From Endocalyx cinctus (lineage: Eukaryota > Ascomycota > Sordariomycetes > Amphisphaeriales > Apiosporaceae): 64,000 bases of DNA. The stretch lies in contig BCKC01000005.1 in NCBI GenBank assembly GCA_001600455.1, positions 2,604,001 to 2,668,000 of the forward strand, given 5' to 3'. Position 1 is the stretch's first letter. Each line of letters begins with the position of its first letter. The notes below the pieces were generated by a model, which saw only the letters and a list, made by a program, of their open reading frames with translations, had not been told where the DNA came from and did not search any database. Both the position numbers and the translations under genes were made by a program. Below, one piece after another: positions 1 through 8,602 of this stretch.

Positions 1-2254
1 TCCATCTGTCGCTGTCCATGGTTTAGGTGGTTGCGGGAAGAGCGCGCTTGTTGTCGAGTTTGCTTATCAGGCTCGTGAAAAGAATCCTAACCTCGCTGTA
101 TTCTGGGTCTCCTCATTCACACCGCAGAGATTCCAAGAGTCATATCGAGATATCGCGAGACTGTTAAATATTTCTGGCGCCGATGACTTAAAAAAAGACA
201 TGCTTGACCCCGTTCGAAGAAGGCTTGCCGAAGAGTTCCAAGGGAGGTGGCTGATGATCATCGATAATGTAGACGACTTGAGCGTCCTCCTTGACACGAA
301 GGCCAGCAATCGTCGGCTATATGATTATCTCCCAGTCAGTCACTGCGGGATGATCGTTTTCACCACTCGTGTCCACAAAATTGCCACGGATCTTGCAAGG
401 ATTGATGCTTTACGTTTGGGCCAGATGAATTCTGACGAGGCAAAAGAGCTCTTACGCAAGTCTTTATATAGTATTGAACTACTAGATCAAGAAGACCTTG
501 TTGACAGGCTGCTGAATTTGCTAGTGTACCACCCTCTCGCCATTATTCAAACCGTGGCATTCATGAACAAGAATTCTTGTCCCTTAGGGAAATACGTAGA
601 GCTCTTTGAGAGCTCTAAATTAGAACTACTACGGCAACATTTCACTGATATTACACGTTTTGAGGACTCCCATAATGCGGTTTATGCAACTTGGCTGATT
701 TCTTTTCGCCAAATCAAAGAGACCGATCGACTTGCAGCCACTTACCTTCAGTTTTTGGCCTGTATAGCTCCACAAAATATCCCACACACAATATTACCAC
801 TGGAAGGAACCGATGTCGAGAAAGAAGACGCCATTGGTACTCTGCTGAGTTATTCTTTCTTGACGAAACAAAAAGACGGCGGATATTTTGACATCCACCC
901 TCTCGTCCATGCAGTCATTCAGGAATGGCTGAAAGAGGGGGAAGAATGGGTAAGGACAGCTCAGAAAGTGGTTCGACGATTAACACAACTCATCCCCTAC
1001 GGTGGATTTCAAGAATACGAGAAGTACTCCAGATATCTCCCACACGGGATATTTACAGTAAATATACAGGGTCTTGTCGGCGATAAACCTACAATTGATT
1101 TGCTGGAAAGAATTGGGGAATGCTATACGTACCTTGGACGATACAGGAATGCCATCTCAGCGTTTACGGAGGTCGTCGAACGCACGAAGCAGACTATGGG
1201 AGAGAAGCACAAAAAAACTCTGATGGCCATTAATAATCTAAGTCAAGCATTGGCTTATCATCAAAGTCTTCATGAGGCAGAAAATAACCAACAGAGAGTC
1301 TCCAACTTGGCAATCGAACTGTTGGGCGCCGAACACCCCTATACATTAGCATGTATAACTACTCTAGTTATGATACACATGAAACAAGGCCGTTGGAAAG
1401 AAGCCGAATTGTTGGCCACACGATTAGTAGAGATAAGACAAAGAGTCCTAGGACGCGAACATCCCATTACATTGGCTAACTTAGATCTCTTAGCTTTAAC
1501 GTACTGGAAACAAGGCCGCTTTCAAGAAGCCGAGTCGTTGGAGGTACAGGTAATAGAGGAGGCAAAGGCAGCACTGGGCGATGAGCATCCCACAACGTTA
1601 TATATCATGATTCATTTGTCTAGGATGTACAGAGATCAAGGTTGTTTAGAAAAAGCCGAATCATTAAACGTACGTGTTATGGAGACGCGTAAAAGGGTAC
1701 TAGGAGTCGAGCACCCCCATACGCTGGGCTCGATGAATGAACTATCTCAAACGTACTGGAGCCAAGGACGTTGGAAAGAAGCCGAGTCGTTAAATATACA
1801 TGTTATAGAGACGCGTAAAAGGGTACTAGGAGTCGAGCACCCCCATACGCTGGGCTCGATGAATGAACTATCTCAAACGTACTGGAGCCAAGGACGTTGG
1901 AAGGAAGCCGAGTATTTATACTTACTGACAATAAAGGCGAGAAAAACAGCATCCGGAGTCGGTCATCCATCTACGCTGGCCGATATGTCCAATTTAGCGT
2001 ATACGGTGCGTGCTCAGGGTCACATCGGCGATGCGATTCAACTAATGGATGATTACGCTCGAATCTGCAGTCGTGTTCTAGGATCGAATCACTCCAAAAC
2101 TGTTGATGCGTTATCTGAGCTGAATAGATGGCGTAATGAGTCCACGGGTCCTCAGAGCACCTCTCAGGAGCTCCAAGAACTGCGAGATTTCCTCTTTGCG
2201 GAGCCTAGCCAACATGATCTGTCAAATCCATCGAGCGTCTGGCCGTCTGGTTAA
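1..2254 (+). CDS. NB-ARC/TPR NLR-type receptor, 5' end outside window
   Basis: Fungal NOD-like receptor, expected to act in non-self recognition or heterokaryon incompatibility. The frame is open from base 2 to the TAA at 2252-2254 (750 visible residues), so the N-terminal effector domain lies upstream of the window. Visible residues 7-17 hold a P-loop (GLGGCGKSALV). Residues 84-92 are a Walker B strand (LMIIDNVDD), 116-123 read GMIVFTTR (sensor-like), and YHPLA near 175 matches the GLPL-type motif. From about residue 380 run roughly eight 42-residue TPR units of the kinesin-light-chain type, each with an HPxTL motif and ending near RVLG. Two consecutive units are almost identical in DNA. No intron is seen. 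Domain assignment is secure; the ligand and effector are unknown. The next feature downstream is a GST relic. Confidence 0.9.
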   Translation, partial: PSVAVHGLGGCGKSALVVEFAYQAREKNPNLAVFWVSSFTPQRFQESYRDIARLLNISGADDLKKDMLDPVRRRLAEEFQGRWLMIIDNVDDLSVLLDTKASNRRLYDYLPVSHCGMIVFTTRVHKIATDLARIDALRLGQMNSDEAKELLRKSLYSIELLDQEDLVDRLLNLLVYHPLAIIQTVAFMNKNSCPLGKYVELFESSKLELLRQHFTDITRFEDSHNAVYATWLISFRQIKETDRLAATYLQFLACIAPQNIPHTILPLEGTDVEKEDAIGTLLSYSFLTKQKDGGYFDIHPLVHAVIQEWLKEGEEWVRTAQKVVRRLTQLIPYGGFQEYEKYSRYLPHGIFTVNIQGLVGDKPTIDLLERIGECYTYLGRYRNAISAFTEVVERTKQTMGEKHKKTLMAINNLSQALAYHQSLHEAENNQQRVSNLAIELLGAEHPYTLACITTLVMIHMKQGRWKEAELLATRLVEIRQRVLGREHPITLANLDLLALTYWKQGRFQEAESLEVQVIEEAKAALGDEHPTTLYIMIHLSRMYRDQGCLEKAESLNVRVMETRKRVLGVEHPHTLGSMNELSQTYWSQGRWKEAESLNIHVIETRKRVLGVEHPHTLGSMNELSQTYWSQGRWKEAEYLYLLTIKARKTASGVGHPSTLADMSNLAYTVRAQGHIGDAIQLMDDYARICSRVLGSNHSKTVDALSELNRWRNESTGPQSTSQELQELRDFLFAEPSQHDLSNPSSVWPSG
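1682..1915 (+). repeat. 126-bp tandem duplication of TPR unit inside NLR
   Basis: Two successive TPR-coding units with a 126-bp period. Bases 1682-1789 and 1808-1915 match with a single difference (an a/g change in the AAGAAG/AAGGAG stretch). The preceding unit, around 1655, is clearly related but diverged. The period is exactly 42 codons, so the frame is kept. This indicates recent duplication or gene conversion of a whole repeat. Confidence 0.9.
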
Positions 2255-3308
2255 TATGGCAAAACAGTGCAGCTACTCTTGAATTCTTTCAAATTGGGTC
2301 GGAGTCCTTCGTATGATGCCAAAGTATTGATCGAGCGCCGATCGTCGAAACAGTTTAGCTCGATCAAAAACCCAGCGCTACATACTGCAGACGGTAATAT
2401 AAACCCAGGAGCTGCAGATGTCAGAAATTCGGATATGCTTATTAGTGTTGAGGGCTTGGTGATAGATTACGGATCAAGGGACAGCACGAATGACTTTCAC
2501 GGCAGGCGGCTAAGGTTGCGTGTCGTGTTGAAGCAGCTCGTCTTGATAGTAACGATGATTATTTCAGTAGACGCAACGCCAACAGATCCCTGTGCTGGAC
2601 GCCCGCAAGGCAACGCGATGGAGCCAATAGTAGTATATACATCTTGTTACTAGAGCTATATGATAAGAAGAAAGATGTCTTTCGTCGCGTTGGGATCGCC
2701 TGGAGCTGAGTACGGAAATTAAGGAGAGGATTCCCCGGGCGAAGATTACAATAATGGCAAGCGTAAAAATATGTGTGGTTTACGTTAACTACCTATGCTT
2801 CTAGGCTGCCAGGTAGGTTATACGGTTTACACTGACCTTTCTTTTTCAACAAATTGGAAATAGCGCATTTACCGCTTTACCTCAGGTTCGCTTCAGTCAC
2901 TTATCAGTCAAATATGCTGAGTGAACTGTGCTTATGGAAAACGGTAAGGTCGGATGTTACAATTTAACAAATGTGGCTGGAGACATAATACTAGATATTT
3001 TCAGCTATGAGAGTTGACCATTTAATTTGATAGGTACTCCCTCTCCATGCGTTCTGTTACATGTAAGCAAAATATCACCGATAGTCTCCCGTTGGTTGGC
3101 AGGTATAATAGAAAATCTTATTATGTGGATGAACTTGACAACTTCTTGACTTCACTTAGGTACCTACTAAGGAGGTATCTTACACATCCCTCATTAGTTC
3201 GTAGAGAAAGAGGCTTAAAAGAGGAGATGCATTATCTTGAATCTACATACCTCAATTGACATACTTCATTTGGTACATTTTACGATTTTTTCCCATCAAA
3301 AACAGAAA
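2255..3308. other. Intergenic, no gene recognised
   Basis: Between the NLR stop and the GST relic. A stop-free stretch of about 128 codons just after the NLR (2267-2653) has no ATG start and no recognisable motif. Composition is mixed, becoming AT-rich after 2750. No repeat or RNA gene seen. Confidence 0.6.
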
Positions 3309-3711
3309 ATGACCAAGCCTATCCGCGTATGGCTGACGCCTACCATTCCCAACCCCTGGAAGGTGATTATAGTGCTGCACGAGCTTCAAATACCCTATGA
3401 GATCGTAGCGTTTCGCTTCGATGATATTAAGAAGCCACCATTCATCACCCTGAATCCAAACACTTCGGTACCAGGCAAGTTACTCAATTATATCACTCCC
3501 CTCCCCTTTTTTTTTTTCAACCTACTCTATAACTCAACTGACTCGAAAAAAAAAGGCCAGTGCAGTTTACTCGAAATAGGTTTAATTTTCTACATCCGGA
3601 GAAGCTCCCCTCGGTGCAGGATAGGTTCAATAGCGAGTGCAGGCGACGGATGGCGGTGCTGGAACCCATCAAAAACACCAAACCCCTATCTTTATGCGAG
3701 TCTTTAGGGCC
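3309..3711 (+). pseudogene. Glutathione S-transferase relic
   Basis: From the ATG at 3309 the frame gives a typical GST N-terminal thioredoxin-fold start: MTKPIRVWLTP, then PNPWKVIIVLHEL, PYEIV, and FITLNPNTSVPG. The next bases look like a GC-AG intron donor (GCAAGT at 3476) followed by a T-rich tract. After about 3581, in another frame, FNFLHPEKLPSVQDRF and RRRMAVLEP match the start of the GST C-terminal helical domain. The segment between them (the conserved ESGAI region and the rest of the N-domain) is missing. The end of the C-domain is also missing. Read as a gene broken by internal deletion and truncation. An Ure2p-like GST is the likely ancestor. It is unlikely to give a working enzyme. 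Confidence 0.75.
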
Positions 3712-4744
3712 AGGGCAATAAACTATCTCAGTAAAACATCGCGTTAGTTTGATAGGCTAACCAAGCTGGCGTATTGATTGTGCGTATAGCCAACTGCAAG
3801 TAGCCATGGAGTAATGGTTGTTGATTCACGCTTAGTGGCGGGTAAGTTAATCATTAGGTATTTAAGTACTTGTAATTCATGAGGCAGTATTTGAATGCTT
3901 CATCGTCGTATCTTTCTTTTCTTTCTCGTCTGAAAAAAGTCGGTAACTAAACGAAAGCTCAGATTGATAACGCAGTCCAGGGACTCGAGCTTCTGCTTAT
4001 ACACACTGCTCGATGTCTCTGCGCCTTTCTCATAGGACTTGTAAGATGCCCCATACGAAACAAAAACCTGCATTTCTACCCGATAGAAGAAGAATATAGT
4101 TCACGCGCGCAGTGTACATGCTTGAAAAAAAAAAGTCAAACCTATCCAGTATTTGAATCTGATCATGACGGATGTACTCGTAATAACGGCTAAGTTCAAC
4201 TCCAAGGAGCAGCTTTTATGGTAGCATGGTAGGTCGTCTATTCACAGCACCTTTTCGCCTTTTCTTTTTACTATTATGCTTAAGAAAATAAATATATTTA
4301 TCGGGGCTATAGAGCGGACGGGGTTTAATCGTTAAAAATGCGAATGCGAGTTTCAGAAATTCATGAATCATGACCTTTGACCTCTTTTCTCGTCGGATAG
4401 TTAGTGATCCGAATGCCGCGATCCTTCTAGCTCCAACGCTCTATGTAGATCGCGTATAACGTACATTCATTCATCCTTCATATCTTGTTGCTTAACAAGA
4501 AAAAAAAAATGTGCGAGTAAATGATTGAAGGCTGGTACTTCGAATTGAAGCAGGGTTTAAGAAAAATGAAAGACGTCAGCAATTGCAATTAATTTGGTAA
4601 ATATTTAAAAAGCTGACGGGATCTCTTCCCCCATATATGAGATCAATCGCGTACGTAGAACAAAGGTTCGTTTCATCAATCATTTCGCGCCTCTGCAGAC
4701 CAAACGCTTGAATCATTTTTCTTTTCTTTTTCTTTGCCAACATC
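3712..4744. other. Intergenic, AT-rich, nothing recognised
   Basis: About 1 kb between the GST relic and the DUF1295 gene, with A/T runs and no long frame on either strand. The last 100 bases are pyrimidine-rich (CTTTTCTTTTTC) and probably form the leader of the gene at 4745. Confidence 0.6.
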
Positions 4745-5948
4745 ATGGCGGGCACCGTCTACGTTCTCGATAATTACTATTTGGCTATCACGCTTCTCAT
4801 CACGATAGCGTATCAGCTCTTCTTCTTTTCCATCGCTTTTACGTTGAAATTCGACAAATTGACCGGTATGTATACGCATAATTAACCTCATAAAAAAATA
4901 GCAACCCCACAAGTATGCTGACAAAAAAAAAATCGTTCAAAGACTTCGCGGGCGGTACCAACTTCGCCGTCCTCGCCATCGTAACGCTCGCCTTCAGCGG
5001 CGGCGACTCCGGCCGGCGGGACGCGCGACAACTAGTCGCCTCGCTCTTCCTCGTCGCCTGGGCCCTGCGCCTATCCGGGTTCCTGCTGTTTCGGATCATC
5101 AAGACGGGCAAGGACGACAGGTTCGACGACAAGCGGGACAAGTTCTTCCCGTTCCTGGGGTTCTGGGTCTTCCAGATGATCTGGGTCTGGACCGTGTCCC
5201 TGCCCGTCACCGTGCTCAACTCGCCCGACGTGCGGCGGTACCCGCAGGTCCCCTTCGGGACCGGACGCGACGTCGCCGGCGTCGTCCTGTACGCCGTCGG
5301 CTTCGTCGTGGAGACGGTGAGCGACGCGCAGAAGTTCAGGTTCCGGTCCCGGAACGACAAGGCGGCTATCTGCGACAAGGGCTTCTTCTACGTGAGCCGG
5401 CATCCGAATTATTTCGGCGATATTATTATCCAATTTGGTACGTGATTTCACATCGCCGCGTAACGATTTTCAGACGACTACTACTCTCTAGCGTGACATT
5501 TTGACTAATTGCGGGCAACGTATAAGCTATATTTATGATTTGTGTCTCGCCGGCGGCGGACGGATACGTAGGCGGGCAGGCCTTCAAGGCACTTTACGCC
5601 ACCATCGTCGGGCCTTTCTTCCTAACTATCCTCCTGCTCTTCGTCTCGGGTTTACCCCTGTCTGAGCGACCGGGAGCGAAGAAGAGGTACGAAAAGGGTA
5701 TGAACTGGGAAGGCTACCAGCGCTACTTAAACCGCACAAGCATTTTAATACCCTTCCCTCCTCAACTTTACGAACGATTACCAGTCTTCCTCAAACGAAC
5801 CGTGTTTCTCGAATTTCCAATGTATGTTTTTGATCCTAAAAAGCACTCGGATATGGCCAATGGACAACAAAATGCGGAAGAAGGACTTCATGGGAACGGG
5901 GGCTCCTCGAATAGACAAAGCGGCGAACCCTTGACAAATAACAACTGA
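4745..5948 (+). CDS. DUF1295 (steroid reductase-like) multipass membrane protein
   Basis: Exons 4745-4865, 4943-5437 and 5527-5948 give 345 aa. Both introns (77 and 89 nt) start with GTA(T/C)GT and fall in phase 1. The first rebuilds the family junction KLT-DFAGGTNF. The protein is hydrophobic with several membrane segments. Near the end of exon 2 it has SRHPNYFGD, the hallmark of DUF1295 and related ICMT/5-alpha-reductase C-terminal domains. In exon 3 follow GPFFLTILLLFVSGLPLSE and KKRYEKGMNWEGYQRY, also characteristic. The tail is hydrophilic. The family is expected in the endoplasmic reticulum or other internal membranes as an NADPH-dependent reductase-like protein, but the substrate is unknown. 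Exon 2 is much more G+C-rich than the surrounding DNA. Confidence 0.9.
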
Positions 5949-6090
5949 TTTTGATGGGGAATTGTATCATGAAAATAAATATGTATTAATTGAATAATTT
6001 ATGTTTGTAATGCCCTGTGGAGTCAAGCGTGATGGTAGAAACGCTGCACATATCACATGAGAATATGTGTGATTCACATATCGGGTTAAT

Positions 6091-6771
6091 TTATCCGGCC
6101 AAAGAGTTATAATAATCATCATCGGGGGAGACATTTTCGTGATGAGTTTCAACACCCTCTGGTATCGGAACCATGGCGGATTTAGTCCATATATGGATGG
6201 CCGTTGACCAGTCGAGCCCGTTTATACAACCGCCCTTGATGCAGACGACTTTCTTTCCCTAGATCCAACCAACTCGGGTTAGTATTTTCACAGATTCAAA
6301 CTAATGCAGCAACGTGCTTAGTTGGATTTATTTCAACGTACCGGACTTGAATGGATGAGACGCGTGCCACATTGCCGACAGAAATAACTTTGATAAACTC
6401 ATGTGAGCGAACTATGTTCAAATGTACCTCTTGTACAGATGAAGGATGCCGATATTTCGGTGCCCCTTTTTCAATGAATTAGTTGAACTTACCATTCTAA
6501 AGAGTGGCCCGCAGGAGTTGGTCGACTAAGAAAAGATTGATATAGTCGATTAGACTTTTGTTCAGACGTTACGAACTCGAGTTTCATGAACTTACGAGTA
6601 GCAAGACAAATACTCCGACTCGGGAACAGGAAAGCTCGGGAATATGGCAGAGGTTCCAAATGCCGACCCGGTCTGCTGTCTACAGTCAAGACAGTGACAG
6701 ATGTAAAGGGCGAGTGGTTTTGGTAAGGGAGTCTTGAATTGGACTGCCCCGCACTGGCAACGAGTGTCCAT
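6091..6771 (-). CDS. GFA / CENP-V family zinc protein
   Basis: A four-exon gene on the minus strand: 6771-6596, 6525-6493, 6387-6342 and 6258-6091, giving 140 aa. Introns of 70, 105 and 83 nt all have GT-AG ends, and the last carries TACTAAC. The zinc ligands of the glutathione-dependent formaldehyde-activating (GFA) fold are in place: CQC at residues 5-7, CHCLDC at 25-30, and CRQC at 73-76 followed by GTRL. The C-terminal part KGGCINGLDW, AIHIWTKSAMVPIPEG is typical of fungal members. Members bind zinc and some bind glutathione, but most fungal paralogues have no known substrate. Exon 2 is only 33 nt. The splice phases agree across all three joints, which supports the model. The stop is 143 bp from the stop of the convergent DUF1295 gene. 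Confidence 0.85.
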
Positions 6772-8131
6772 ATTTGTTTTAGTATGTATAGATATATCTC
6801 TTCACCAAAGTATTTCAAAAGAAGAAGAAAAGATCCAAGAATCCTATATCGAAAACTGGTGGGATTAGTTTTAAAGGAAAAGAAACTCTTCAATAAAATA
6901 AGAAATTTCTAGGAAAATAAATAAAAAAGACGAGATAGAAGAAGTTAATGTTTGGATATACAGCAAAGTAACGTGGATGTTATAATAAAACCCTGCTTTA
7001 TACCATTAGATAAGCCTATGCAGATCGCTCCCCCGCTTGTTGCTCACTCACGCCTATTTTTAAACTTCTTCGATTTTACGTTGCTTATTTATTGGATGCT
7101 GCAGCTTTTTTCGCCATCGACCGGAACGCGTATTACACGTCGAGAGTCAAACCAATTTGATGGGATGTATTAATATAAACACAAATACATATTAATTTAA
7201 CTCGTATTTTTCTAGGTAGAACTAAAAGACGCGTCAACAGGATTACAGGAAAATTGTCCTTGCAGAGAGGTGCCAGGTATCTCTGAGTCATTCGGTCGGT
7301 GATACTGTAGATGAGACGCGATGTCACATGTTTTGGCGTCGATCTTTTAAAAATTCTTGGAAATAAAAGGAGGTGCTTAGCCGAGGGCTTCAAGGTTATA
7401 TTACATTAACAGGTATTTTAATGTAACGACAATGATGTAAGGAATTCTTATCGCTGCATGTCATATTTACCCGTCCATTTTATGTTTCTGTACTTAAGAA
7501 TTTAGACTTTCGACAACTCCTTTTTTGCCCCTTTCCAAATACGTTCCCCGTCGGCTTACGACCCGATACCTCGGCACCGGGTTTTCAAAGTCTCGCGTAG
7601 TTTGACTACCCAGTACCTCCAGGCTTAGACAGGATTTCACGGGATAATTGTAGACATTCTATCACAACACGCAAAGCTGTCGCTGAATAAATTTCACATT
7701 TTGGGGCCTTTCGCGAGCCAAATGGAGTATAGGTTGATTGAATGTCGGGTACATCTTTTACCAGCAAGGTTGCGCCGAACTCCTTCCCTAACGGCGTGAG
7801 CTTTCCCTTCGTCTATCCGATCCGTTACCTTGCGGTGTGTATTCTATAAGTGAAAAGAGTTCCGTCAATATAACCATTATGGCCCTGCTCCGTTGGTATT
7901 ACTCCGGCCCTCTGTTTTCTCTCTTTTTTTTTTTTGAAGGTTTAATCGCAGATATATCCCATTTCTTCGTCATTATGATTAAAACATGATTACCCCTCAC
8001 CTAAATGGCTCGGATTTTGAAATAAATGAAAGACACGAGAAGAAAACAAAGGAAAGAAAATGAAATATTTGCGGGGGTTGGTATATCCTAGTGATTTATA
8101 TATCCCGCCCCCGTTCTTCTTCCTCCCTGGT
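6772..8131. other. Intergenic, nothing recognised
   Basis: AT-rich stretch between the GFA gene start and the end of the small membrane-protein gene. It contains a 34-codon ATG frame at 7742-7846 with no recognisable motif and a T-run near 7925. No supported gene. Confidence 0.5.
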
Positions 8132-8602
8132 TTAAACCTGGTCCTCAACCACCGTCCCCATTTTCTGCTCCTCCTCCACCTCCTTCGTCTCGTCGAGGTC
8201 CAAATCGCTAATCTGCGAGACCGACGCGTCCGAGCCGCGCCGGGAGCGAATTCGGCCCCGGATCCCGACGAGCGCCTCGGCCTCCTCTTGCCGCTTTTTC
8301 TGTTCCTTATCCTCCTTCATCCAGTTCCAGGGCCAAGTCCCCTAGTGCTTGTCCACCTGGTGCAGGATGAGGATGGGCACGACGAGGAGCCCGACGCAGC
8401 AGTAGCCGACGGCCAGACCGAAACATCGCAGGCCGGTTAAGAGGATCGTGTGCGACGCCGTGTGCAGGGAGGCCGCCTGCCGCTGGGCCGCCCAGAGCAG
8501 GACCGCGACGATGCTGAGGGCCGTGAAGAGCGCGCTGAGCGTGACTAGGGATGGGGAGGAGTAAGTGTACTCCATCGTCGAGTTGGAGTGAGGCGATCCC
8601 AT
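8132..8602 (-). CDS. Small membrane protein, frame interrupted by one TAG
   Basis: From the ATG at 8602 the frame encodes 86 aa and stops at TAG 8344-8342. It has two hydrophobic segments (about residues 20-37 and 50-78), starting MGSPHSNSTMEYTYSS. The same frame then stays open for 69 more codons to a TAA at 8132. That continuation is highly charged and coiled-coil-like (KEDKEQKKRQEEAEALVG, then SDLDLDETKEVEEEQK). G/C-ending codons dominate on both sides of the TAG, so the downstream half looks like it was coding recently. Family not recognised. Three readings are possible: an 86-aa protein with a fossil tail, a nonsense mutation in a gene of about 156 codons, or removal of the stop by splicing or readthrough. 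No credible intron was found. Confidence 0.55.

Noticed and set aside
2267..2653. 128-codon open stretch after the NLR
   Set aside because: Begins at GTG rather than ATG, no recognisable motif, no splice-supported extension.
4839..5451. Long minus-strand frames across the DUF1295 exon
   Set aside because: Antisense shadows of a G/C-rich coding exon.
7742..7846. 34-codon ATG frame with protein-like start MSGTSFTSKVAPN
   Set aside because: Too short, no partner exon and no family resemblance.
8328..8356. 15-nt or 42-nt GT-AG intron removing the TAG of the small membrane protein
   Set aside because: Both are shorter than known fungal introns and lack a branch point; kept only as a remote option.
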